Source: Sphingobacterium sp. GVS05A
GTDB lineage: Bacteria > Bacteroidota > Bacteroidia > Sphingobacteriales > Sphingobacteriaceae
Assembly: GCF_019969845.1 (NCBI RefSeq)
Contig: NZ_JAHXYR010000001.1
Coordinates: forward strand, 620,001-684,000
DNA: 64,000 nt
Direction: 5' to 3'
A program made the translations under genes and the position numbers. The notes below the pieces were generated by a model, which saw only the letters and a program-made list of their open reading frames with translations, searched no databases and was not told the origin of the DNA. Below, piece after piece: positions 53,291-61,007 of the stretch (positions are counted from its first letter, which is position 1; the number at the start of each line of letters is the position of its first letter).

Positions 53291-54022
53291 CTACTTTTCA
53301 GCGGAAATAATCAACATCATTGGCCTTCTCAATTCGTCGCCCATTGCTGGAAAATTTTCGAGCATTTCTGTACTGGGTTCAGGTTCAACACAAGCGTTTA
53401 TTTTAAATCCACTTTGTAGAATGCTACTGAGATAAGAAGTAATTGTTCTATGGTATTTCAGAACCGTATTTCCCAAAAATGTTGTCTCTCTGGCCCCCAT
53501 GAGAAAATAGTTGTCTACAGGCCAATAGAGTTTGTCTCCATCTTTGTTGTATATCCAATCTTGGTTGCCCTGCGCGGTAAAAACAGGATGCTCTATCGAG
53601 AATAAAAATTGCCCTCCAGGTTGGAGCCAATTGTAAATATTCCGACAGAGTGCATCAAAGTCTTTTATGTAGTGAAATGCCAAAGAACTGATCACCAGAT
53701 TAAATTGTCCGGATCTGAAAGTAAGCTCTTCAATTGCATTTCGTTGATATTTGATTCCCTCCAGTTTATTGATCTCGTTGGCCTTCTCCAGCATTTTTTC
53801 GGATAGATCTACACCAATAACAGATTTTGCGCCATTTTCAATCACATATCGACAATGCCAACCATATCCACAGCCTAAATCGAGCACAGCATTGTCTCTC
53901 AGGTTTGGTAAGAGCTTTTGAAATTCATGCCATTCGCCAGCTCCCAATAAGCCTTTCTGTGACCGGTACATTTTGCTATATTCTTCGAAAAATTTTGGAT
54001 CGTCGTATTTATTTTCTTGCAT
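53291..54022 (-). CDS. Class I SAM-dependent methyltransferase (Methyltransf_11-like)
   Basis: A 243-residue cytosolic methyltransferase. Motif I is AVLDLGCGYGWHCRYVIENG, strand 2 ends in VIGVDLSEKMLEKANE, and motif II is FNLVISSLAFHYIKDFDALC. Motif III is WLQPGGQFLFSIEHPVFTAQ, and the SIEHPVF signature is typical of a widespread small-molecule or tRNA-independent methyltransferase group. The last 80 residues form a substrate lid (VDNYFLMGARETTFLGNTVL). No partner gene suggests a substrate. It is divergent from the 54147 gene, with 124 bp between starts. Confidence 0.9.
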   Translation of the reverse strand: MQENKYDDPKFFEEYSKMYRSQKGLLGAGEWHEFQKLLPNLRDNAVLDLGCGYGWHCRYVIENGAKSVIGVDLSEKMLEKANEINKLEGIKYQRNAIEELTFRSGQFNLVISSLAFHYIKDFDALCRNIYNWLQPGGQFLFSIEHPVFTAQGNQDWIYNKDGDKLYWPVDNYFLMGARETTFLGNTVLKYHRTITSYLSSILQSGFKINACVEPEPSTEMLENFPAMGDELRRPMMLIISAEK

Positions 54023-54146
54023 CTAATTGTTGCGGGTTAAGTTTGCTCCCTATTCTTGATTGCCTAATTTACAGATTATTCATGTTTTTTGTTTTTATTA
54101 CGCTTATTTTTTGCGTAGTAATACGATTTGTTATTAAATTAATGGC

Positions 54147-54626
54147 ATGGTTGATAAAAGTTTTATGACAAGTTTTGGTGTACTAGAACGCAGCGAAGGT
54201 CCAGAGGAAACATCCGTGTGGTCTATCCGGATTGTTGTGGACAACCGTTTTTTTGATGGAGAAATTCCGCTTTATATACTAACCAAAGCAGAAAAGCCAA
54301 GTGTTAACATGCTAAGGCTTGCCGAAGCTATTCTTGGTAATATGGAGAGTTATCTCGAAACTGGAATATCCTTTTTGAAGAGAACATTGACCGAACAAGC
54401 TATTGATTTCAAAATAAGCGATAGGGAAAGGGAGTATTTAGCGAGGGAGATCGAAGAGTTTCCAGTGGATCTCCCCGAAGTTATTCTTTACGATGACCAG
54501 GAGGAATGGGTGCTGCGTTTTGCTGAAGGTTTATTTAGCATTTGTGATCCTTATGGTATCAATATAAATTTTTCTTCAGATATGCCAATCTCGGTAGACA
54601 ACTTAGAAGATAGTGAGGAAATCTAA
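54147..54626 (+). CDS. Uncharacterised acidic cytosolic protein
   Basis: A 159-residue protein without signal peptide or membrane helix, strongly acidic at the end (SVDNLEDSEEI). Strands at the start (WSIRIVVDNRFFDGEIPLYI) are followed by helices (VNMLRLAEAILGNMESYLET, and later) and a closing strand-rich part (EEWVLRFAEGLFSICDPYGI). The pattern of two short sheets around helices is like the small DUF2004/DUF2262-type proteins that are sometimes immunity-like, but I cannot place it in a family. A tetranucleotide repeat begins 50 bp after its stop. Confidence 0.65.
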   Translation: MVDKSFMTSFGVLERSEGPEETSVWSIRIVVDNRFFDGEIPLYILTKAEKPSVNMLRLAEAILGNMESYLETGISFLKRTLTEQAIDFKISDREREYLAREIEEFPVDLPEVILYDDQEEWVLRFAEGLFSICDPYGININFSSDMPISVDNLEDSEEI

Positions 54627-54676
54627 TTTTCCTTAGCGATTGACCAATTCTTACCGATAAAAATGCCGTAGTAGTC

Positions 54677-54706
54677 ATCAATCAATCAATCAATCAATCA
54701 ATCAAT
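54677..54706 (+). repeat. Tetranucleotide microsatellite (ATCA)7
   Basis: Seven and a half perfect ATCA units lie in the intergenic region, about 27 bp before the first of the TTTTGAT sites. Repeats of this kind change length by slipped-strand mispairing and could alter the spacing of a promoter. Confidence 0.9.
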
Positions 54707-54732
54707 TAGCCGTTGACAGGGACTGTATCCCT

Positions 54733-54895
54733 CATTTTGGATAGCTCATCTCACAAATCAATTCTCATTTTGATAAAATAACCCTGTCATTTTGATAGGA
54801 TCTAGCTATTTTGATTTTAGTCTTTTCTTTTTAAATCTATTGTCTTTTAGTGTTTTACGTTGTTTGTGAAAACTGTGGAATATTGTTTGGCATAT
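54733..54895 (+). promoter_or_regulatory. Complex regulatory region, copy 1 (TTTTGAT sites plus TGGAAT...TTTGGC element)
   Basis: CATTTTGATA-like sites occur at 54733 (variant), 54766, 54788 and 54807, spaced by about 33, 22 and 19 bp. A conserved block TGGAATATTGTTTGGCAT begins at 54876. The same ordered blocks, AATAACC, CATTTTGATA 11 bp on, and TGGAATGTTGTTTGGCTT about 98 bp on, recur at 63809-63935. The last block resembles a sigma-54 -24/-12 element (GG-N10-GG, where GC would be expected), with the TTTTGAT sites as activator sites. This reading is inference. Confidence 0.5.
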
Positions 54896-55174
54896 AGGGA
54901 CAACGTATATAAAAATGAAAATGATTAGAAAAATAAAAGAATCGGCACAGAGCCCGCCCACATTGAAGCTGATATACCGACCGCGGATGATATGACATCT
55001 CCAAGATTGAAAATAATAGTTCACGAATCTTTAATAATCCACACCAAAGTGAAAACACTAGTACCGATAATAACTGGAATACATTGCTTTTAGTTATTCT
55101 TTAAAATCTGATGGATCCCTTTGAGAAAAATTAAGAAAATACAAAGTAGAACAACACTTAAGTTAACGTTAGCC

Positions 55175-55297
55175 ATGAAAGATTTAAAAGAAAATCAGGA
55201 GCAGCAGTCGCCCCGGAAATTGTCTATAGATCGCATAGCGAAGGTTGTGATGATCATCTTGATCCTTACCATGATCTATCAGCTGTATCTCGGTTAA
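55175..55297 (+). CDS. Small membrane protein, 40 residues
   Basis: The frame encodes a charged N-terminus (KDLKENQEQQSPRKLSIDR) followed by one hydrophobic helix (IAKVVMIILILTMIYQLYLG) and a stop. The charged-then-helix layout with positive residues before the helix predicts an N-in tail-anchored inner-membrane peptide. It lies between regulatory region 1 and the porin gene, in the same direction. I do not recognise it. Small subunits of transporters such as KdpF have this size, but the sequence is not clearly KdpF. Confidence 0.45.
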   Translation: MKDLKENQEQQSPRKLSIDRIAKVVMIILILTMIYQLYLG

Positions 55298-55495
55298 ATT
55301 TTGAAAAAACAATCGCGATATCAGCTTTTGGCGAAAGGATATAGTCGGAGTAGCCATTATGTCGAGTATATAATGGGCTGCAGTCCTTAGCCGGAATAAA
55401 ACGAATCTAGGTGATAGCAGAATGACAATGATGGGAAAATAAATGCCAAAGCGTAGCAATACGAATAGAATAAATGACAATCAAAAATTAAATAA

Positions 55496-56581
55496 ATGAA
55501 GAAATTAACCCTGTTGACCTCCCTTGTACTTGGGTCAACATCAATATTTGCACAGGAAGACACAACAAAAAATAACCCGCTTTCATTCAACGGATATGTG
55601 GAAGCTTATTATATGCGGGATTTCAATAACCCTCTTGGAAATACACGTCCGGGTTTTGTTTACAGCCATAACAGGAACAATGAAGTGAATATCAATCTGG
55701 CCTTGCTAAAAGCTACTTATAATACGGAGAACACGCGAGCCAATGTAACCTTGGCAACAGGTACCTACATGAATGCCAACTATGCGGCGGAACCTGGAGT
55801 ATTGAAGAATATCTATGAAGCCAATGCTGGTGTACGCATCTCAAAGAAGCATAATTTATGGATTGATGCCGGTATTTTCTCTTCCCATTTGGGTTTTGAA
55901 AGTGCCATTGGAAAGGACAATTGGACAGTGACAAGGAGCCTTTTTGCCGATAATTCGCCCTATTTTGAAACCGGCGCAAAAATATCTTACACCTCTGCAT
56001 CTGGAAAATTATTTCTTAGCGGACTTGTATTAAACGGTTGGCAACGTATACAGCGTGTCGATGGTAATAGTTTGCCTGCCTTCGGACATCAGCTTGTATA
56101 TAAGCCGACCGATAATTTAACGATCAATAGTGGATCTTTTATCGGCAGTGATAAAGCGGATAGTGTCAGACAGATGCGCTATTTTCATAACTTATATGCT
56201 ATTTATCAGCTAAATAAACAGGTCGGATTCACGGTGGGTTTTGACATCGGTGCAGAGCAAAAGGAAAAAGGGAGCAGCAAATACAATGTCTGGTATACCC
56301 CGGTATTAATTGCCCGTTATGCAGGATCTGATAAATTCAGCCTTACTGCTCGGGGTGAATACTATCAGGATAAAAAGGGAGTCATTATCTCTACCGAGGC
56401 AAAAAATGGGTTCCAAACATTTGGCTACTCGATCAATGCTGATTATGCAATTCTCCCCAATGTACTTTGGCGGACAGAAATACGTAATCTGACCAATAAA
56501 GAAGCAATTTTCCTAAATCGGAATAATAGTTTGGTAAAAAATAGCACAACAGCTGTTATGGCACTAACTGTTAGTTTCTAA
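55496..56581 (+). CDS. Outer-membrane porin (BBP2-like beta-barrel)
   Basis: A 361-residue outer-membrane barrel with a signal peptide (KKLTLLTSLVLGSTSIFAQ). The mature start LSFNGYVEAYYMRDFNNPLG, the VNINLALLKATYNTENTRAN strand, LWIDAGIFSSHLGFESAIGK and the terminal strand VMALTVSF (final Phe) are typical of Bacteroidota porins (putative beta-barrel porin-2 group). I remember close relatives encoded after kdpC in Bacteroidota potassium-transport operons; here no kdpABC genes are next to it. An 18-codon ORF (55443-55499) ends with its TGA overlapping the porin ATG, a possible coupled leader. A terminator follows the gene. Confidence 0.87.
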   Translation: MKKLTLLTSLVLGSTSIFAQEDTTKNNPLSFNGYVEAYYMRDFNNPLGNTRPGFVYSHNRNNEVNINLALLKATYNTENTRANVTLATGTYMNANYAAEPGVLKNIYEANAGVRISKKHNLWIDAGIFSSHLGFESAIGKDNWTVTRSLFADNSPYFETGAKISYTSASGKLFLSGLVLNGWQRIQRVDGNSLPAFGHQLVYKPTDNLTINSGSFIGSDKADSVRQMRYFHNLYAIYQLNKQVGFTVGFDIGAEQKEKGSSKYNVWYTPVLIARYAGSDKFSLTARGEYYQDKKGVIISTEAKNGFQTFGYSINADYAILPNVLWRTEIRNLTNKEAIFLNRNNSLVKNSTTAVMALTVSF

Positions 56582-56589
56582 ATAAAAAC

Positions 56590-56628
56590 AAACCTTGCTG
56601 TTGGATCAATAGACAACAGCAAGGTTTT
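56590..56628 (+). terminator. Terminator of the porin gene
   Basis: A perfect 14-bp stem AAACCTTGCTGTTG / CAACAGCAAGGTTT with a 10-nt loop runs into TTTTC, 9 bp after the stop codon. Confidence 0.85.
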
Positions 56629-56710
56629 CGAAATGATGCGCAAAAAATGCTGCACCCCATTTTCAGCGGTATAGTTCTGTCTCAGTTGTGGGAGCAGATT
56701 GATGTATCTA

Positions 56711-57712
56711 TTAATTGTTGACCAATGCCATTGCGCCATCGCTATAACGAGCACCCACATTCGGGTATTTTCGAAGTATTTCTTCGATGGCGTTTAGATC
56801 CGAATCCGACAATTGTACTTCGATAGCACCCACATTTTCTTCTAGATACTTTCTTTTTTTCGTACCTGGAATTGGAATGATGTCATTCCCCTGAGCGAGC
56901 ACCCAAGCCAGCGCCAATTGTATTGGCGAACATTGTTTATCTTGAGCTAAGAGCGCAAATTCAGCAATCAAACGAGCGTTATTCTCCGCATGTTCTCCCT
57001 GGTTGCGCGGAAGTGTCCTTCTGAAATCGTCTGCTGCCAGACTATCTAAATTTAAGGTATTGGAAAATAAACCTCTGGCAAGTGGCGAATAAGGGATTAA
57101 ACTGATACCCAAATTACGTACAGTCTGTAGTATTTCTTTTTCTACATCACGTGTTAGCAGAGAATATTCACTTTGCAGTGCCGCAATGGGATGAACCGCA
57201 TTGGCTTTGATGATCGAAGCAGGCGATGCCTCACTCAGTCCAAGATATCTTACTTTTCCTTCTTTGACCAGTTCCGACATAGCGCCTACAGTATCTTCGA
57301 TCGGGATATTCGGATCCACCCGATGTGCATAATACAGATCTATGGTATCGATACGAAGTCTTCTGAGACTATTTTCTACAGCAATTTTTATCCAGGCAGG
57401 TGATCCGTCAAAATAGGTGTTTGCGGTGCCACTTGGTCCCGCCTGTCCATCCTTGAAACGAAAGCCAAATTTGGTTGCAATAAATACCTTATCACGATTG
57501 GGAACCAGAACTTTTGAGATCAATTCTTCGTTGGCGCCATTGCCGTACATGTCCGCTGTATCCCAAAAGTTTACGCCGAGGTCCAATGCCCTTTCAAGTG
57601 TAGCAATACTCTCTTTTTCGTCTGTAGGTCCATAGGCAAAACTCATTCCCATACAACCTAATCCAATAGCAGATAACTGTTCGTTTGTTGTTCCGAGATT
57701 TCTATATTTCAT
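56711..57712 (-). CDS. Aldo/keto reductase (AKR13/YajO-like group)
   Basis: A 333-residue cytosolic (beta/alpha)8 NADPH-dependent reductase. Catalytic residues are visible: D51 and Y56 in [18 protein letters not shown], the Lys in VFIATKFGF and the His in [10 protein letters not shown]. The C-terminal NADP-binding part includes [18 protein letters not shown]. The N-terminus [20 protein letters not shown] is typical of the AKR13-like group, which reduces aldehydes and ketones such as methylglyoxal in stress defence. The AraC-type regulator gene lies 82 bp upstream in the same direction. Such AraC-AKR pairs are common. Confidence 0.93.
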   Translation of the reverse strand: MKYRNLGTTNEQLSAIGLGCMGMSFAYGPTDEKESIATLERALDLGVNFWDTADMYGNGANEELISKVLVPNRDKVFIATKFGFRFKDGQAGPSGTANTYFDGSPAWIKIAVENSLRRLRIDTIDLYYAHRVDPNIPIEDTVGAMSELVKEGKVRYLGLSEASPASIIKANAVHPIAALQSEYSLLTRDVEKEILQTVRNLGISLIPYSPLARGLFSNTLNLDSLAADDFRRTLPRNQGEHAENNARLIAEFALLAQDKQCSPIQLALAWVLAQGNDIIPIPGTKKRKYLEENVGAIEVQLSDSDLNAIEEILRKYPNVGARYSDGAMALVNN

Positions 57713-57794
57713 AACTGTTATATTTTGTTCAATACAAAAGTAGTGAAGGTATCCTGTGTCTTACTTAAGACAATCAAACAGATAATTATATTAT

Positions 57795-58703
57795 TCAAAC
57801 AGTTGTCATCCGTAATTGGTTTGGTGACATTCCAGTATGTTTTTTGAAAAAGTTCGTGAAATAAGAAGGGTATTCAAAGCCTAATTTATAAGCGATATCG
57901 GCGATGTTCCAATTGGTATGCAGTAGCAATGCCCGCGCTTCCTGCGCAATGCGGCTGGCGATATGTGCACTTGTGGTTTTACCTGTTGTTTCTTTTACAG
58001 AACGGTTCAGGTGATTGATATGCACCGAAAGGGCATGAGCATAATCCCCTGGGCTTTTCAGTTGCAAACCAGTATCCAATGTATTTACTGGGAATTGACG
58101 TTCTAGGAGTTCTAAAAATAGACTCGATACCCGGGTAGATGCGTTGGTATATGCACCAAACTCCCGAGCAGGGCTTGATTTCATTGTCTCATGGATCAAT
58201 AGATGCAGGTAGCTGCGCAAGACATCATCTTTATGCGCATAATCTGAATTCATCTCAGACAACATTTTTTTGAAAATTGTTGAGATTTCATCCAGTTGTT
58301 CTGTATTTGGAAAATAAATTGGGTTGCTCCCAATTTTAAAAAGGGGAGAATCCTTTAAACTCTCTATGCGTTCACTATGTTGAATAAATTCTTCCGTAAA
58401 GACACAATACCATCCAGATTGTGTGGTAGACTCCGGTTCCCAGGCGTAAGGTACGACCGGATTGGCAAATAACATCGCCGGTCGATCGATCTGTATCCAT
58501 TTATCAGCATAATATAATTTGCCCCGACCTATAATCAATGAAGTTTTATAAAAATCACGACGGTTATAAGGGGAGACTACTGTACAGGATTCTCGGCTAA
58601 ACACATTGAAGTGACCAATACCCGTATTATTAAGCGGGAAGTCTAGGTTCGCAAAGCCCGGTTGTCTTTTGTAGAAATCTGTTACACTTTCAGCTGAGTT
58701 CAT
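57795..58703 (-). CDS. AraC-family transcriptional regulator
   Basis: A 302-residue regulator with an N-terminal cupin-like ligand-binding domain (about 15-150; YYADKWIQIDRPAMLFANPV) and a C-terminal pair of helix-turn-helix motifs. The first covers SVHINHLNRSVKETTGKTTS and the second includes WNIADIAYKLGFEYPSYFTN, which is the AraC signature, then FFKKHTGMSPNQLRM. It is transcribed in the same direction as the aldo/keto reductase gene 82 bp downstream, its likely target. The effector is unknown. The long intergenic region upstream contains an inverted repeat and tandem repeats. Confidence 0.93.
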   Translation of the reverse strand: MNSAESVTDFYKRQPGFANLDFPLNNTGIGHFNVFSRESCTVVSPYNRRDFYKTSLIIGRGKLYYADKWIQIDRPAMLFANPVVPYAWEPESTTQSGWYCVFTEEFIQHSERIESLKDSPLFKIGSNPIYFPNTEQLDEISTIFKKMLSEMNSDYAHKDDVLRSYLHLLIHETMKSSPAREFGAYTNASTRVSSLFLELLERQFPVNTLDTGLQLKSPGDYAHALSVHINHLNRSVKETTGKTTSAHIASRIAQEARALLLHTNWNIADIAYKLGFEYPSYFTNFFKKHTGMSPNQLRMTTV

Positions 58704-58842
58704 ACTACTAAATTATAAAATTCGTTTTACAAACCACGGTCATTTACAGTTCAATTTTGCCAGAGGAATTGATGATAACTTCCGTGTCTCTCAAATAAAT
58801 AAGAGACTAGTCCACCCATATAAACAACTCGCAGCATATAGA

Positions 58843-58904
58843 AGGGGTAAAATTGTGCCAAAATTTAGGAAGTACAAAAAACTTTTTGGCATAATTTTAC
58901 CCCT
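58843..58904. repeat. Long inverted repeat in a divergent intergenic region
   Basis: Arms of 21 bp (58843-58863 starting AGGGGTAAAATT, and 58884-58904 ending AATTTTACCCCT) pair with a single G-T position around a 20-nt loop. The genes on both sides (AraC, ArsC-like) point away from it, so it is not an ordinary terminator. It may be a small RNA, an element remnant or a regulator-binding structure. Confidence 0.7.
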
Positions 58905-58987
58905 GTGATTTATTGAATTACAAGCTATTTTTCTGTGAAAAGTGGCTTTATTGTTTTTAATCGCATGATTTGTAGCATTGGTTTATC

Positions 58988-59104
58988 GAGGGTGAATTTC
59001 GAGGGAAAGTAAATTCCTCGATGGGAAAACCAAAATCCCCTAAGGGAAAAGTAAATTCCCCTGGGAGAATACCGCGTCGCCTTGGGAGAAAACGAAATCT
59101 GCCT
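58988..59104 (+). repeat. Degenerate 21-bp tandem repeats (five to six units)
   Basis: Units start with GGGAAA or GGGAGA at 59003, 59024, 59045, 59063 and 59084 (spacings 21, 21, 18 and 21 bp). The best-conserved units read GGGAAAAGTAAATTCCCCT. Each unit has GGGAA...TTCCC half-symmetry. The region is open in two frames: plus gives seven-residue units such as GKVNSP/GKPKSPK, minus gives GEFTFPL/GDFGFPI. I see no start or gene context that would make either a real gene. Confidence 0.75.
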
Positions 59105-59174
59105 GTATTTCCTTTGGAATTTTTATTAGATTCGAAAAATAATCTCAAATAATAAGACCCAACAACAAGCTACT

Positions 59175-59531
59175 ATGATTAAAATATACCATAATAAACA
59201 ATGCAGCAAGAGTTGCGCAGCGTTGGATTTTTTGCAAGAGCATACTGTAGATCTGCAGGTGCAAGAGTATCTTGAAGATGTCCCCAGTAAAGCTGAGCTC
59301 ATTGAAATATTGTCACAACTCGGACTTAAACCACTAGCGCTTATTCGAAAGAATGAAGCTCTATTCCTCGAAAAATTTCAACATCTTCAATTGACAGATG
59401 AGGAATGGGTTGAGGTGATGCTGCAAAATCCCATATTGATAGAACGGCCTATCGTTATTAAAGATGGTAAAGCGGTTGTCGGCCGTCCATTGGAAAGAGT
59501 AATCGAGCTCTTCACACCGCGATCATCCTAA
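59175..59531 (+). CDS. ArsC/Spx-family thiol reductase-like protein
   Basis: A 118-residue thioredoxin-fold protein of the ArsC (glutaredoxin-type arsenate reductase)/Spx family. The N-terminus IKIYHNKQCSKSCAALDFLQ holds the active-site C10. Further family landmarks are LGLKPLALIRKNEALF, LQNPILIERPIV and AVVGRPLERV, in which the Arg residues correspond to the arsenate-binding arginines. Unusual is C14, where most members that I remember have Arg (CSKSR), giving a CxxxC pair. It might be an arsenate reductase, but no arsB/arsR genes are linked, and the wider YffB/ArsC-like group is mostly uncharacterised. Confidence 0.85.
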   Translation: MIKIYHNKQCSKSCAALDFLQEHTVDLQVQEYLEDVPSKAELIEILSQLGLKPLALIRKNEALFLEKFQHLQLTDEEWVEVMLQNPILIERPIVIKDGKAVVGRPLERVIELFTPRSS

Positions 59532-59610
59532 TGGTTCGATAATTGCGCTATTTTTTCCATGAAACAGCTACTAAATATACTTGCTGCGGTGCTTGAACTT
59601 TTCAAATTAT

Positions 59611-60258
59611 TTACATAGTTGAAGTATCGTTAGCAATCTTGTCTAGAAGGATCGAAATATGCCCTTTAAGGTCTTTTATGGCATGCATTTCTTTGTCTGA
59701 AAACTGATGGTCTTTCAATATAAATTGATGTTTATCATCCTGACGAAGTAAAATTGTTCGCCCCTGCGATAACTGGTAAATTTTTGTATTAATGATAGCA
59801 ATATCATTGTCAGGCTGAGTGAAAGCGACGAAATTGACACGATAGTCGTTCCTGATCAGGGTGCCCTGCCCAAAATAATAAGGATGGTTTCTAGATACAT
59901 TTGCAGCGAAAATTTTATTCGCTTTTGCCAATTCCATTAAAGATTCACCGGTTTCCAATTGAATGACAACATTAAAAAATGAATAGTATTCTTTTTGATC
60001 AACAGCCTTAGTTATCCCAAATGAGTAGATAGCAAACCGCTTACCTTTGTAAGCCAATGAGTCCACTAAATTTATTGTACCCAATGCTTCATACGGTTTT
60101 ACATGGAAATTGAACATTTGCATAGGCAGAATATTACCCATTTCAGGATGTTTAATATTATCTTTTTCCAAGAAATAATCCGTATCTTTTTTCTGTCCCA
60201 TCGACTGAAAACTGACAAAAACGAGTAAAATTGTCCATACTGTTATAAGGCGATTCAT
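59611..60258 (-). CDS. Secreted protein of unknown function
   Basis: A 215-residue exported protein with a signal peptide (MNRLITVWTILLVFVSFQSM, cleavage near SMGQ). I do not recognise the mature region. It appears mixed alpha/beta, with strands such as RFAIYSFGITKAV and YYSFFNVVIQLETGESLMEL, and a helical C-terminus (DKEMHAIKDLKGHISILLDK). There is no lipobox or catalytic motif. I chose the ATG at 60258 (an ATG directly before it at 60261 is equivalent), because the open frame upstream overlaps the DinB-like gene and is not signal-like. It is downstream of that gene on the same strand, so the two may be cotranscribed. Confidence 0.75.
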   Translation of the reverse strand: MNRLITVWTILLVFVSFQSMGQKKDTDYFLEKDNIKHPEMGNILPMQMFNFHVKPYEALGTINLVDSLAYKGKRFAIYSFGITKAVDQKEYYSFFNVVIQLETGESLMELAKANKIFAANVSRNHPYYFGQGTLIRNDYRVNFVAFTQPDNDIAIINTKIYQLSQGRTILLRQDDKHQFILKDHQFSDKEMHAIKDLKGHISILLDKIANDTSTM

Positions 60259-60352
60259 CATAAAATATCTATTGCTTATGTGTTTTTTTCGAAAATAGCC
60301 AATAGCATGGCGGTAGTACGACACAATTCGGTAAATAAGCAGATATTGTCGG

Positions 60353-60949
60353 TTAACTATGGTCAACTGTCGGTAAAACCGGACTGGTCTGATCAATAAC
60401 GGAGCAGCTTGAAAGAATATTTTTTATCTGTACGATATGTCTGATATTGTGGTTGACCAGAAAACGGAAGGTATCTCCGAGACGGATTTTTATCCATTTA
60501 TTGATGGAAATATTTGTACGGATTTTGCCGAGATCTTTTGATTTTGCCTGCTCAAGTAATTGAAGAAAGTTCTCTTGTTGTTCCAAAAAGACAGCAAGCA
60601 CATTTTTGTCCAATTGCTTATATATAGGATCCATCTCCTGGAATGTCTTCATTTTGTTTGGTCGATCTTTTGGAAGTATACTTTTTGCGAAATAGTTTCC
60701 TAAAAGGCCACTGCTGAAATAGCTTGCTGTTTTCGATTGACTAGCCGCCATTCTTCTTGAAATTTCAGGTAGATAGAAGTTTCCATAAAGATTGAGATGT
60801 GCGATACACTCTAAGGTATTCCATGAGCCATTATGGGGCCGTTTATTGAGATTATCTAACGACAGTGTTTTCAACGATTCAACAAAAGCCATATGTTCCC
60901 TTGTCTGTGCGCTGAGCTGTTCAAGTAATGCTAAAGATTTATATTTCAT
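60353..60949 (-). CDS. DinB-like four-helix-bundle protein
   Basis: A 198-residue cytosolic protein of the DinB/YfiT superfamily. The opening LALLEQLSAQTREHMAFVES and the motif RPHNGSWNTLECIAHLNLYG, which carries the first metal-site His, are typical. FRFLVNHNIRHIVQIKNILS near the C-terminus carries the others. Most relatives are unassigned metal- or thiol-dependent proteins. I chose the ATG at 60949, where the family starts. It follows the Crp/Fnr gene at 61004 in the same direction, with an FNR-like sequence overlapping the regulator stop. Confidence 0.82.
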   Translation of the reverse strand: MKYKSLALLEQLSAQTREHMAFVESLKTLSLDNLNKRPHNGSWNTLECIAHLNLYGNFYLPEISRRMAASQSKTASYFSSGLLGNYFAKSILPKDRPNKMKTFQEMDPIYKQLDKNVLAVFLEQQENFLQLLEQAKSKDLGKIRTNISINKWIKIRLGDTFRFLVNHNIRHIVQIKNILSSCSVIDQTSPVLPTVDHS

Positions 60950-60993
60950 TTTCGTTTTTTTGATAAAATACACGAAAAAAAAAGGCAAAAAAA

Positions 60994-61007
60994 TTGATTG
61001 AACTCAA
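60994..61007. promoter_or_regulatory. Weak FNR-like box at the end of Crp/Fnr gene 3
   Basis: TTGATTGAACTCAA has TTGA-N6-TCAA half-sites with one mismatch to the FNR palindrome. It overlaps the stop codon of the Crp/Fnr gene and lies 51 bp before the DinB-like gene start. The spaced -7 sequence (TATTTTAT on the minus strand) is poor. Confidence 0.3.

Noticed and set aside
54876..54893. Firm sigma-54 promoter call
   Set aside because: The -12 dinucleotide is GG at the correct spacing, or GC at a spacing one base too long, so the match is not canonical. It is kept only as a conserved regulatory block.
54806..55024. 72-codon minus-strand frame with one hydrophobic segment (FLIIFIFIYVVPI)
   Set aside because: It lies across regulatory region copy 1, starts without promoter context, and the equivalent place in copy 2 (63840-63940) has no such frame. 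The hydrophobic run comes from A/T-rich DNA.
58988..59104. CRISPR array
   Set aside because: The 21-bp units are contiguous and degenerate, without spacers, and there are no cas genes.
58957..59148. 63-codon minus-strand frame with GEFTFPL-type heptads
   Set aside because: It is a by-product of the 21-bp repeat, which keeps both strands open. No signal peptide, partner gene or good start supports it.
59559..59618. 19-codon hydrophobic frame (MKQLLNILAAVLELFKLFT)
   Set aside because: It overlaps the end of a converging gene and has no promoter-like or antitoxin-like partner; a toxin call cannot be supported.
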